A stretch of 64,000 nt of DNA from Kitasatospora sp. Root107. Its GTDB lineage: Bacteria; Actinomycetota; Actinomycetes; Streptomycetales; Streptomycetaceae. The notes beneath the pieces are model-generated. The model worked only from the letters and a program-made list of their open reading frames with translations. It was not told the origin of the DNA and did no database searches. Position 1 is the first letter of the stretch. Each line of letters begins with the position of its first letter. Position numbers and translations under genes: made by a program. Location of the stretch: assembly GCF_001424875.1 (NCBI RefSeq), contig NZ_LMCT01000013.1, positions 14,073 through 78,072 on the forward strand, read 5' to 3'. Positions 24,874-32,214 of the stretch are shown here, one piece after another.

Positions 24874-24874
24874 C

Positions 24875-24894
24875 GCCACCCGCACGGGGGTGGC
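24875..24894. terminator. Short hairpin after acyP
   Basis: GCCACCC (24875-24881) pairs with GGGTGGC (24888-24894) around a 6-nt loop, 1 nt after the acyP stop. Confidence 0.5.
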
Positions 24895-25266
24895 CCGGCA
24901 AGTGCCGGTGTCAGGCGGTTGCCTTCTGGGCAGACTCGTGGTTGACTCCGCAGCGAGCAGTGATCCATCTGATGCACGGATGGACCCCCGCCCGGCCGCA
25001 CGGCGTGTCCTTCCCCGCCATGCAGGTGACAGGGTCGCGGTAGCGTGCGGTGATCGTGTTGACCCGTACCGTCTTTGGTGAGACGCTGAAAGCCCGCGCA
25101 CCAATATGCGTTCTCCCGGCAGGGTCATGCCGTCGTGAGCCCAGCTCACACGGCTCTCCCGTAGTGCCCAGCCAGCACTTCCGGCCCGCGGACGGGTGCG
25201 TGACTCCCCTTCCCCCTAGACCCATACCGCAAAGGTTCGGTCACTCAGCGTGGAGGACCATTCATC
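24895..25266. other. Intergenic region acyP / small coiled-coil gene
   Basis: About 370 bp with lower G+C than the flanks. A GGAGG ribosome site (about 25250) precedes the next gene. A Cys-rich minus-strand frame (24911-25225) is listed separately. GTTGACC near 25058 could be part of a rightward promoter. Nothing else recognised. Confidence 0.4.
24911..25225 (-). CDS. Possible Cys-rich small protein
   Basis: Minus-strand frame of up to 104 codons. Its C-terminal half contains DPVTCMAGKDTPCGRAG and HPCIRWITARCGVNHESAQ, with four spaced cysteines and G/C-rich third positions, which looks like a small zinc-binding protein. The N-terminal half is less convincing, and there is no ribosome site before the only ATG at 25225; the real start may be internal. 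May be spurious. Confidence 0.3.
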   Translation of the reverse strand: MGLGGRGVTHPSAGRKCWLGTTGEPCELGSRRHDPAGRTHIGARAFSVSPKTVRVNTITARYRDPVTCMAGKDTPCGRAGVHPCIRWITARCGVNHESAQKATA

Positions 25267-25470
25267 ATGGCAAAGGCGCTTCTCGGGTACGTCGGCGGCC
25301 CCGACCCGCGAATGCTTTCCGAGATGCGACGGCTTCAGCAGCGCGTCCAGGACCTGGAATCCGAGCTCATTCGGATGCAGGCCGAGAACGACGCACTCAT
25401 CGCTGTCGCTGACGAGCACTCGCTGCTCAGCAGCATCGAGTTGGATCAGCGGGAGCCGGCACTCACCTGA
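25267..25470 (+). CDS. Small conserved coiled-coil protein
   Basis: 67 residues from an ATG with GGAGGACC upstream. The start AKALLGYVGGPDPRMLSEMR is followed by a heptad-like helix, RLQQRVQDLESELIRMQAEN, and an acidic end. No cysteine or membrane segment. It is a conserved actinobacterial protein found upstream of smc as far as I recall; no function is known to me. Followed by a good terminator. Confidence 0.75.
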   Translation: MAKALLGYVGGPDPRMLSEMRRLQQRVQDLESELIRMQAENDALIAVADEHSLLSSIELDQREPALT

Positions 25471-25537
25471 TCCGGACCCGGTCTTCACTGATCGACGCTG
25501 CTGCGCACTGAGCTTCCCGTAGGGGTCGCAGCTTTCG

Positions 25538-25560
25538 AGGGACGCCCGCGTGGCGTCCCT
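25538..25560. terminator. Hairpin terminator before smc
   Basis: AGGGACGCC (25538-25546) with GGCGTCCCT (25552-25560), 9-bp perfect stem and 5-nt loop, followed by TCGTCG. Confidence 0.7.
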
Positions 25561-25697
25561 TCGTCGTGCGCGGAACCTTTTGCCAGGGAGAGTGCCCAGC
25601 CCCGGCGTGGCCAAACCGTCGCCTGCCCGGTTGCCGTCCGCACTGCCGGATACAGTCGGCAAACGGAGGAAGAAGCCGAGGTGAGGAGAGCGGGCGC

Positions 25698-28600
25698 GTG
25701 CATCTGAAGAGTCTGACGCTGCGCGGGTTCAAGTCCTTCGCCTCCGCCACCACGCTGCGCTTCGAGCCCGGCATCACCTGCGTGGTCGGGCCGAACGGCT
25801 CCGGCAAGTCGAACGTGGTGGACGCGCTCAGCTGGGTGATGGGCGAACAGGGGGCCAAGTCGCTGCGCGGCGGCAAGATGGAGGACGTCATCTTCGCCGG
25901 CACCAGCGGCCGCCAGCCGCTCGGCCGGGCCGAGGTCAGCCTCACCATCGACAACTCCGACGGCGCGCTGCCGATCGACTACGCCGAGGTGACCATCACC
26001 CGGACGATGTTCCGCAACGGCGGCAGCGAGTACGCGCTGAACGGCGACACCTGCCGGCTGCTGGACATCCAGGAGCTGCTCTCCGACTCCGGCATCGGCC
26101 GGGAGATGCACGTGATCGTCGGGCAGGGGCAGCTCGACTCCGTGCTGCACGCCGACCCGATGGGCCGCCGGGCCTTCATCGAGGAGGCGGCCGGGGTGCT
26201 CAAGCACCGCAAGCGCAAGGAGAAGGCGCTGCGGAAGCTGGACTCGATGGCCGCCAACCTCAACCGGGTGCAGGACCTGGTGGCCGAACTGCGCCGCCAG
26301 TTGGGCCCGTTGGGCCGACAGGCGAAGATCGCCCGGCGGGCCGCCGGGATCCAGGCCGAACTGCGGGACGCCCGGCTGCGGCTGCTCGCCGACGACCTGC
26401 TCACCCTGCGCAGGGCGGTCGAGGCCGAGATCGCGGACGAGCTGGCGCTCCGGCTGCGGCGATCCACCGTCGAGCAGGAGCTGAGCCGGGCGCAGCAGCG
26501 CGAGGCCGTTCTGGAGGCCCAGGTCCAGCAGCTCGGGCCGCAGCTGGAGGAGACCAGGCAGACCTGGTACCGGCTCTCCGCGCTGGCCGAGCGGACCAGG
26601 GGGACGGTCGGGCTGGCCGAGGCCCGGGTGCGGCACGCGGTCAGCAGTGCGCAGGGCGAGGAGCGGCGCGGGCGGGACCCGGAGGAGCTGGAGCGGGAGG
26701 CCGAGCGGACCCGGGAGGAGGAGGCCGCGCTGACCGAGGCGCTGGAGGAGGCGCAGTACGCACTGGCCGAGGCGGTCGAGCGGCGGGGCGAGCTGGAGCG
26801 TGAACTGGCGGTCGAGGAAGGCCGGTTGAAGGCTGCGGTGCGAGCCATCGCGGACCGCAGGGAGGGGCTGGCCCGGCTGCAGGGCCAGGCTGCCGCCGCC
26901 CGCTCCAAGGCGGCCGGGGCGCAGGCCGAGATCGGCCGGCTGGCCGAGGCCGGGGACGAGGCGGTGCTGCGGGCCGAGGCGGCGCAGGCGGAGTTCGAGG
27001 AGCTCCAGGCCCAGGTGGACGAACAGGCGGCCGGGGACGAGGAGTTGGACGCCGCGTACGACCAGGCCCGGGCCTCGACGGCCGGGGCGGAGGCCGGGGT
27101 GGCTGCCGTCCGGGATGCGCTCGGGCTGGCCGAGCGTGAGCGGGCCGGGCTGCTGGCCAGGCACGAGGCGCTCTCGCTCGGGCTGCGGCGCAAGGACGGC
27201 AGCGGGGTGCTGCTGGCGGCGGGGGAGCGGCTGGCCGGGGTGCTCGGTCCGGCCGCCGAGCTGCTCAAGGTCGAGCCCGGGTACGAGACGGCGGTGGCGG
27301 CGGCGCTCGGCGCGGCGGCGGAGGCCGTCGCGGTGGACGGGCTGGACGCGGCGGTGGCGGCCCTGCGGCTGCTGCGCGGCGAGGACGCCGGGCGGGCGGC
27401 GCTGCTGATCGCCGGTGACGTCGTGAGCGTGGGCCCGGCCGTCGGGGTGGCCGAGTTGGTGAGCGGACCGGCCGAGCTGATGCCCGCCGTGGCCGCGCTG
27501 CTGGCTCGTACCGTGGTGGTGGACGGGCTGGACGAGGCGCGTCAACTGGTCCAGGACCGGCCGGAGTTGACCGCCGTCACCCGAGACGGCGACCTGCTGG
27601 GCGCCGGGTACGCGCAGGGTGGTGCGGCCGGGGCGCCGAGCCTGCTGGAGACCCGGGCGGCGGTGGACGAGACGGCCCGGAAGATCGAGCGGTTGGCGGA
27701 GCGGTGCGAGCGGCTGGCCGGCGAGCTGGCCTCGGTGACCGCCGAGCGTCGTGAACTGGCGGCCGGAGTCGAGGAGTTGGCGGCCCGTCGGCGGGCTGCC
27801 GAGAAGGAGCGGGCCGGTGTCGCTGGAGCGCTCGGCCGGCTCGGCGGGCAGGCCAGGGCGGCGGCGGGGGAGGCCGAACGGCTGGCCTCCTCGGTGCGGC
27901 GCGCCGAGGAGGGCCTGGCCCAGGCGCTGACCGCGGCCGAGGAGCTGGCCGAACGGCTGGCGGTGGCCGAGGAGTCGGTCGACTCCGGGGAGGACGAGCC
28001 GGACGGCGCCCGGCGGGAGGAACTGGCCGGAGGCGCCGCCGAGGCCCGGCAGGCCGAACTGGAGGCCAGGCTCGCGGTCCGCACCCACGAGGAGCGGGTA
28101 CGCGGTCTGAGCGGCCGGGCCGACCAGCTGGACCGGGCGGCCAAAGCCGAGCGCGAGACCAGGGCCCGGGCAGCCGAGCGGCGGGCCCGGGCCCGGTACG
28201 AGGCCGAGGTGGCCGGGGCGGTGGCGGCCGGGGCGCGGCAGCTGCTGGCCCGGCTGGAGATCTCGCTGACCCGGGCCGAGGCCGAGCGGGCCGAGGTGGA
28301 GCAGGCCCGTGCCGAGCGGGAGACCGAGCTGCGCACCGGCCGTGAGCACGGCCGCGAACTCAAGGGCGAGCTGGACAAGTTGGTCGACGCGAGCCACCGG
28401 GACGAGGTGCTCCGGGCGGAGAAGCGGCTGCGGATCGAGCAGCTGGAGGCCAAGGCGCTGGAGGAGTTCGGCATCGAGGGCGAGGAGCTGCTGGCCGCCT
28501 ACGGCCCCGCGCAGTTGGTACCCCCGCCGCTGCCGGAGGAGGGGCAGGAGGCGGGCGAGCCGCGCCCGTACGTCCGGGCCGAGCAGGAGAAGCGGCTGCG

Positions 28601-29288
28601 GGCCGCCGAGAGGGCGTACCAGCAGCTCGGCAAGGTCAACCCGTTGGCGCTGGAGGAGTTCGCGGCGTTGGAGGAGCGGCACCAGTTCCTCGGTGAGCAG
28701 CTGGACGACCTGAAGCGGAGCCGGCGGGACCTGCTGGAGATCGTCAAGGACGTGGACGTCCGGGTGGAGCAGCTGTTCACCGCCGCCTACCACGACACGG
28801 CGGCGCAGTTCGAGGGCGTGTTCTCGCGGCTCTTCCCGGGTGGGGAAGGGCGGTTGGTGCTGACCGACCCTTCGAGCATGCTGACCACCGGGGTGGAGGT
28901 GGAGGCCAGGCCGCCGGGGAAGAAGGTGAAGCGGCTCTCGCTGCTCTCCGGCGGTGAGCGTTCGCTGACGGCGGTGGCGCTGCTGGTGTCGATCTTCAAG
29001 GCCCGCCCCAGTCCGTTCTACGTGATGGACGAGGTGGAGGCGGCCCTCGACGAGACCAACCTGCGGCGGCTGATCGCCATCATGGAGGAGCTGCGGGAGA
29101 GTTCACAGCTGATCGTGATCACCCATCAGAAGCTCACCATGGAGTCGGCCGACGCGCTGTACGGCGTCACCATGAAGGGGGACGGGATCTCCCAGGTGAT
29201 CAGCCAGCGGATGCGGGAGGAGCACCGCGAACGCCCGGCGCGCGCGGTGCCCAGGCAGCAGCAGGAGACGTCGGTCAGCTCCGAATGA
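25698..29288 (+). CDS. smc: Chromosome segregation protein SMC
   Basis: Condensin ATPase that compacts and separates chromosomes with ScpA/ScpB. 1196 residues from GTG 25698 (HLKSLTLRGFKSFAS), with GAGGAGAG upstream. Walker A is GPNGSGKSN (31-39). Long coiled coils flank a hinge at about 500-650 (VAAALGAAAEAVAVDG region). The ABC signature LSGGERSLTAVALL lies near 1082 and Walker B with YVMDEVEAALDE near 1108. The arms are very rich in Ala, Glu and Arg. The 3' end overlaps the transporter remnant on the other strand by 14 nt. Confidence 0.96.
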   Translation: MHLKSLTLRGFKSFASATTLRFEPGITCVVGPNGSGKSNVVDALSWVMGEQGAKSLRGGKMEDVIFAGTSGRQPLGRAEVSLTIDNSDGALPIDYAEVTITRTMFRNGGSEYALNGDTCRLLDIQELLSDSGIGREMHVIVGQGQLDSVLHADPMGRRAFIEEAAGVLKHRKRKEKALRKLDSMAANLNRVQDLVAELRRQLGPLGRQAKIARRAAGIQAELRDARLRLLADDLLTLRRAVEAEIADELALRLRRSTVEQELSRAQQREAVLEAQVQQLGPQLEETRQTWYRLSALAERTRGTVGLAEARVRHAVSSAQGEERRGRDPEELEREAERTREEEAALTEALEEAQYALAEAVERRGELERELAVEEGRLKAAVRAIADRREGLARLQGQAAAARSKAAGAQAEIGRLAEAGDEAVLRAEAAQAEFEELQAQVDEQAAGDEELDAAYDQARASTAGAEAGVAAVRDALGLAERERAGLLARHEALSLGLRRKDGSGVLLAAGERLAGVLGPAAELLKVEPGYETAVAAALGAAAEAVAVDGLDAAVAALRLLRGEDAGRAALLIAGDVVSVGPAVGVAELVSGPAELMPAVAALLARTVVVDGLDEARQLVQDRPELTAVTRDGDLLGAGYAQGGAAGAPSLLETRAAVDETARKIERLAERCERLAGELASVTAERRELAAGVEELAARRRAAEKERAGVAGALGRLGGQARAAAGEAERLASSVRRAEEGLAQALTAAEELAERLAVAEESVDSGEDEPDGARREELAGGAAEARQAELEARLAVRTHEERVRGLSGRADQLDRAAKAERETRARAAERRARARYEAEVAGAVAAGARQLLARLEISLTRAEAERAEVEQARAERETELRTGREHGRELKGELDKLVDASHRDEVLRAEKRLRIEQLEAKALEEFGIEGEELLAAYGPAQLVPPPLPEEGQEAGEPRPYVRAEQEKRLRAAERAYQQLGKVNPLALEEFAALEERHQFLGEQLDDLKRSRRDLLEIVKDVDVRVEQLFTAAYHDTAAQFEGVFSRLFPGGEGRLVLTDPSSMLTTGVEVEARPPGKKVKRLSLLSGGERSLTAVALLVSIFKARPSPFYVMDEVEAALDETNLRRLIAIMEELRESSQLIVITHQKLTMESADALYGVTMKGDGISQVISQRMREEHRERPARAVPRQQQETSVSSE

Positions 29289-29627
29289 GCTCGTCGGTGG
29301 GGCTCAGCGCCGCTCGGGTGAACATCAGTCCGGTGCCGATCGCCAGCACCCAGGCGGTGAGCGCCTGCCGGCAGAAGCCGCCCCACTGGCCGGAGATGGT
29401 GAGCAGCCCGACGATCCCGTACGAGACCGCCGCCGCGCAGAGCGCGACCAGCAGGACCTGCCAGAGGTTCAGGCCGTTGAAGACGATCAGGCCGGCGCCC
29501 ATGGTGAGCAGCAGCACACTCATGTTGGCGGCGAACCAGGTGTGGAAGAGCTCACGTACCCGGGCGTGGCCTCGCTGTCGGGGACGGGTTCGATGCCGCG
29601 GGTCTCGACGGCGTGCTTCTCGATCGT
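29275..29627 (-). pseudogene. Remnant of an NCS1-type (purine/cytosine permease-like) transporter
   Basis: Reading the minus strand from 29624 gives IEKHAVETRGIEPVPDSE, a typical NCS1 N-terminus. Then the frame shifts by one base (a missing base between 29570 and 29571; restoring a C gives ERHARVRELFHTWFAAN). It continues HTWFAANMSVLLLTMGAGLI and NLWQVLLVALCAAAVSYGIV to the stop at 29275. The full family has about 450-500 residues and 12 helices; only two to three helices remain, so the middle is deleted too. The open 82-codon part starting at ATG 29523 could still be made as a small membrane protein, but it has no ribosome site. Confidence 0.6.
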
Positions 29628-29720
29628 GGGACAGAAAGGTATACGTTGCCCTGAATAGGCCATAAGGGGCGAATGTCCCCGTTCTCCGGGACGGGTCTGT
29701 CGCGGATACTGGGTTCCGTT

Positions 29721-30896
29721 ATGGAATATCTGATCCTTGCCGTAGTCATCGCCGTGGTCGCCGTCGGTGCGATCGCGGGCCTCGTCGTCAGCGGCAGACG
29801 ACGTAAGCAACTGCCTCCCAAGGCCGAGGCGCCCGTCATCACGCCCCCGCGCGAGCCCGGGGTCGGCGAGGAGTCAGCGGCCCCGACTCCCGAGCCGGTC
29901 AAGACCGTCGAGGAGGTGACGCTCCCGCCGGAGGCACCCGTTGTCGAGGTGCCTGCGCTGGAGGTGCCGGAGCCCACCGCCGGACGACTCGTCAGGCTGC
30001 GCGGCCGACTCTCCCGTTCGCAGAACTCGCTCGGCAAGGGGCTGCTCACGCTGCTCTCGCGCGAGCGGCTGGACGAGGACACCTGGGAGGAGATCGAGGA
30101 GATCCTGCTCACCGCCGACGTCGGCGTGACGCCCACCCAGGAACTGGTGGACCGCCTGCGTACCCGGGTCAAGGTGCTCGGCACCCGGACGCCCGAGGAC
30201 CTGCGGGCCCTGCTGCACGAGGAACTGGTCGCCCTGATCGGCACCGAGGCGGACCGCTCGCTGAAGACCGCCAAGCACGAGGACGGCCGTCCGGCCGTGG
30301 TGCTGGTGGTCGGCGTGAACGGTGTGGGCAAGACCACCACCTCGGGCAAGCTCGGCCGGGTGCTGGTCGCCGACGGACGCAAGGTGGTGCTCGGCGCGGC
30401 CGACACCTTCCGGGCGGCCGCCGCCGACCAGCTGCAGACCTGGGGCGAGCGGGTCGGCGCTGCCACCGTTCGCGGGCCCGAGGGTGGTGACCCCGCCTCG
30501 GTCGCGTTCGACGCGGTCAAGGAGGGCATCGCCGAGGGCGCGGACACCGTGCTGATCGACACCGCAGGACGGCTGCACACCAAGACCGGCCTGATGGACG
30601 AGCTCGGCAAGGTCAAGCGGGTCGTCGAGAAGCACGGTCCGGTGGACGAGGTGCTGCTGGTGCTGGATGCCACCACCGGTCAGAACGGGCTGGTGCAGGC
30701 GCGGGTGTTCGCCGAGGTGGTGGACATCACCGGGATCGTGCTCACCAAGCTGGACGGGACCGCGAAGGGCGGGATCGTGATCGCGGTGCAGCGGGAGCTG
30801 GGCGTGCCGGTGAAGTTGATCGGGCTGGGCGAAGGCGCGGACGATCTGGCGCCGTTCGAGCCGGGGGCGTTCGTGGACGCGCTGATCGGCGAGTAA
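29721..30896 (+). CDS. ftsY: Signal recognition particle receptor FtsY
   Basis: GTPase at the membrane that receives SRP-bound ribosomes. 391 residues from ATG 29721. An N-terminal membrane helix (YLILAVVIAVVAVGAIAGLV) is followed by a basic patch (SGRRRKQLPPKAE) and a short acidic A domain. The NG domain has GVNGVGKTTTSGKLG (G1), DTFRAAAADQL, DTAGRLHTK (G3) and TKLDGTAKGG (G4). An ATG 16 codons upstream is less likely because the membrane helix normally begins the protein. Ffh, its partner, is encoded at 38315. Confidence 0.95.
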   Translation: MEYLILAVVIAVVAVGAIAGLVVSGRRRKQLPPKAEAPVITPPREPGVGEESAAPTPEPVKTVEEVTLPPEAPVVEVPALEVPEPTAGRLVRLRGRLSRSQNSLGKGLLTLLSRERLDEDTWEEIEEILLTADVGVTPTQELVDRLRTRVKVLGTRTPEDLRALLHEELVALIGTEADRSLKTAKHEDGRPAVVLVVGVNGVGKTTTSGKLGRVLVADGRKVVLGAADTFRAAAADQLQTWGERVGAATVRGPEGGDPASVAFDAVKEGIAEGADTVLIDTAGRLHTKTGLMDELGKVKRVVEKHGPVDEVLLVLDATTGQNGLVQARVFAEVVDITGIVLTKLDGTAKGGIVIAVQRELGVPVKLIGLGEGADDLAPFEPGAFVDALIGE

Positions 30897-30924
30897 CTTT
30901 CTGGCTGACCTGAGCTTGCACTAT

Positions 30925-31040
30925 CCGGGGCTCGGGGAACGGCGACGAGATCTGGCGTGCGGGTCACTGCGAAAGTGCCTGACCCGCTACGTACGGATCA
31001 CCTTGTACGAGGTCGGCGTCGCAGTTCCCCGAGCCCCTGG
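30925..31040. repeat. Palindromic intergenic repeat, copy 3 of 3 (inverted)
   Basis: About 116 bp. The right end (31019-31040) is the same 22-mer as in copies 1 and 2; the left end (30925-30945) differs by one deletion and one substitution. The interior reads in the opposite orientation. The inner hairpin is perfect here: GCGGGTCA (30959-30966) with TGACCCGC (30980-30987). It lies between convergent ftsY and the Prim-Pol-like gene. Confidence 0.85.
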
Positions 31041-31054
31041 TGGTGCTTGACCGT

Positions 31055-31735
31055 TCACGCCGTCCAGGCGGGTTCGGCGGTGCGTTCGCGGGTGCGGTGG
31101 CAGGCGTACGCGATGGTGCCGAGGAGGAGGCGGGCCTCCGGGGGACAGGCGGCGCTGTCGCGGCAGGGGCGGCGGAGCCAGCGCGCGGGGCCGAGGGCGC
31201 CGAGGGTGGTGGGCGGGGCGGCCACGTAGTCGCCCTCGCCGTGGCAGGCCAGGTCGAGGGTGGTGTCGTCCCAGCCCATCCGGTACAGGAGTTCGGGCAG
31301 TCGTTGGGCGGCGCCGGGGGCCACGAAGAAGAGCAGCCGGCCGGTCGGCAGACCGAGTACGGGGCCGACCTGGGTACCCATCCGTTCCAGTCGGACCAGG
31401 GCCTGCAGGCCGGGCTGGGTCGGGGCGTCCAGGACGTCGAACGAGCGGCCGGTCGGCAGTAGCAGCGCGGCCTCGCCGCCGCGAAGGCGGTTCAGGTCGG
31501 CGGTGCCCGCGCCGGTGGCCGGGTCGACGGTGTGCGCGGGGCCGAGCCCCTGGTGCAGGCCGGGTGCGGCGCAGTGGGCGGCCGGGCAGGAGCAGCGGCC
31601 GTCGGTGCGGGTGGTGCCGGTGCCGACCGCCACCGCCCAGCCCCAGCGGCCGGTGTACTCCGCAGCCGCCTCGAACGCGGTACCGCGAAGACGGCGGCGG
31701 GAGCCGAAGCGCAGCTCGCCGAAGAGGTTGTCCAT
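31055..31735 (-). CDS. Bifunctional DNA primase/polymerase-like protein
   Basis: 226 residues from ATG 31735, with GGGGGAGG just upstream. AAEYTGRWGWAVAVGTG near residue 20 resembles the start of Prim-Pol (AEP) domains. A Cys/His cluster (CSCPAAHCAAPGLHQ) lies where a zinc knuckle may be. LACHGEGDYVAAPPT is also typical of this small actinobacterial group. It is shorter than true primase/polymerases, and the acidic catalytic triad is not evident, so activity is doubtful. It is divergent from nsdA, as in S. coelicolor as I recall. Confidence 0.6.
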   Translation of the reverse strand: MDNLFGELRFGSRRRLRGTAFEAAAEYTGRWGWAVAVGTGTTRTDGRCSCPAAHCAAPGLHQGLGPAHTVDPATGAGTADLNRLRGGEAALLLPTGRSFDVLDAPTQPGLQALVRLERMGTQVGPVLGLPTGRLLFFVAPGAAQRLPELLYRMGWDDTTLDLACHGEGDYVAAPPTTLGALGPARWLRRPCRDSAACPPEARLLLGTIAYACHRTRERTAEPAWTA

Positions 31736-32214
31736 GCCTCCCCCAACAGGTTCGGATTGCCGGTGGTTACGGGGATGTGACGGTCCGTCGATTGTCCGGC
31801 GTGAAGCGGGTCGCGTGTTGGCGGCGCGCAGCAGTCGGAGTGCTCCGATTCGCGCGGTCAGGGCCAGAAGGCTCCTTGCATCGGTGTCACGGATACCGGA
31901 TCGTCGGTGCTGCACGGGAGTCCCCTTCCTGGCCGGATGGCCTGTAGGGCCGTCAAGATCCCTGTGAATTCGGCGAGTTGGGCCGCTGCTTCCTCGACTA
32001 CCAGTGAAGCGCGCGGTGCCCTTGCGTAGTTCACTCGTGGGGGTGGCGAAAGGTGGCGATTCTCGGGTGATGCTCCCCCGGATGGCGGTTGTCGCGTTAC
32101 GTTCAGCACACGGAACGCAGCGGACCGTCCACATCGGGCGGGTAAGAAGCGGGCAAAGCGGGCGAAGACGAGCGGGGCCTCTGTGCGGGGGCCGGGCGGG
32201 ATGGGGACGTTCCC
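31736..32214. other. Divergent intergenic region Prim-Pol-like gene / nsdA
   Basis: 479 bp between divergent starts. Both strands have open frames, but none has a ribosome site or consistent codon bias. A near-perfect 8+8 dyad ATGGGGAC/GTTCCCAT (32201-32216; one mismatch) covers the nsdA start codon. No clear -35/-10 pair could be picked. Confidence 0.4.

Noticed and set aside
24895..25266. tRNA or riboswitch in the acyP-smc gap
   Set aside because: No cloverleaf, TPsiC-type arm or known aptamer core could be found by eye.
25485..28793. Long minus-strand open frame under smc
   Set aside because: Shadow of the smc reading frame in very high-GC DNA; low-complexity Leu/Gly/Arg product with no start signal.
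30957..31229. Small frame starting within copy 3 of the palindromic repeat (and matching ones in copies 1 and 2)
   Set aside because: The shared residues simply reflect the repeat DNA; no ribosome site, and the frame runs antisense into a real gene.
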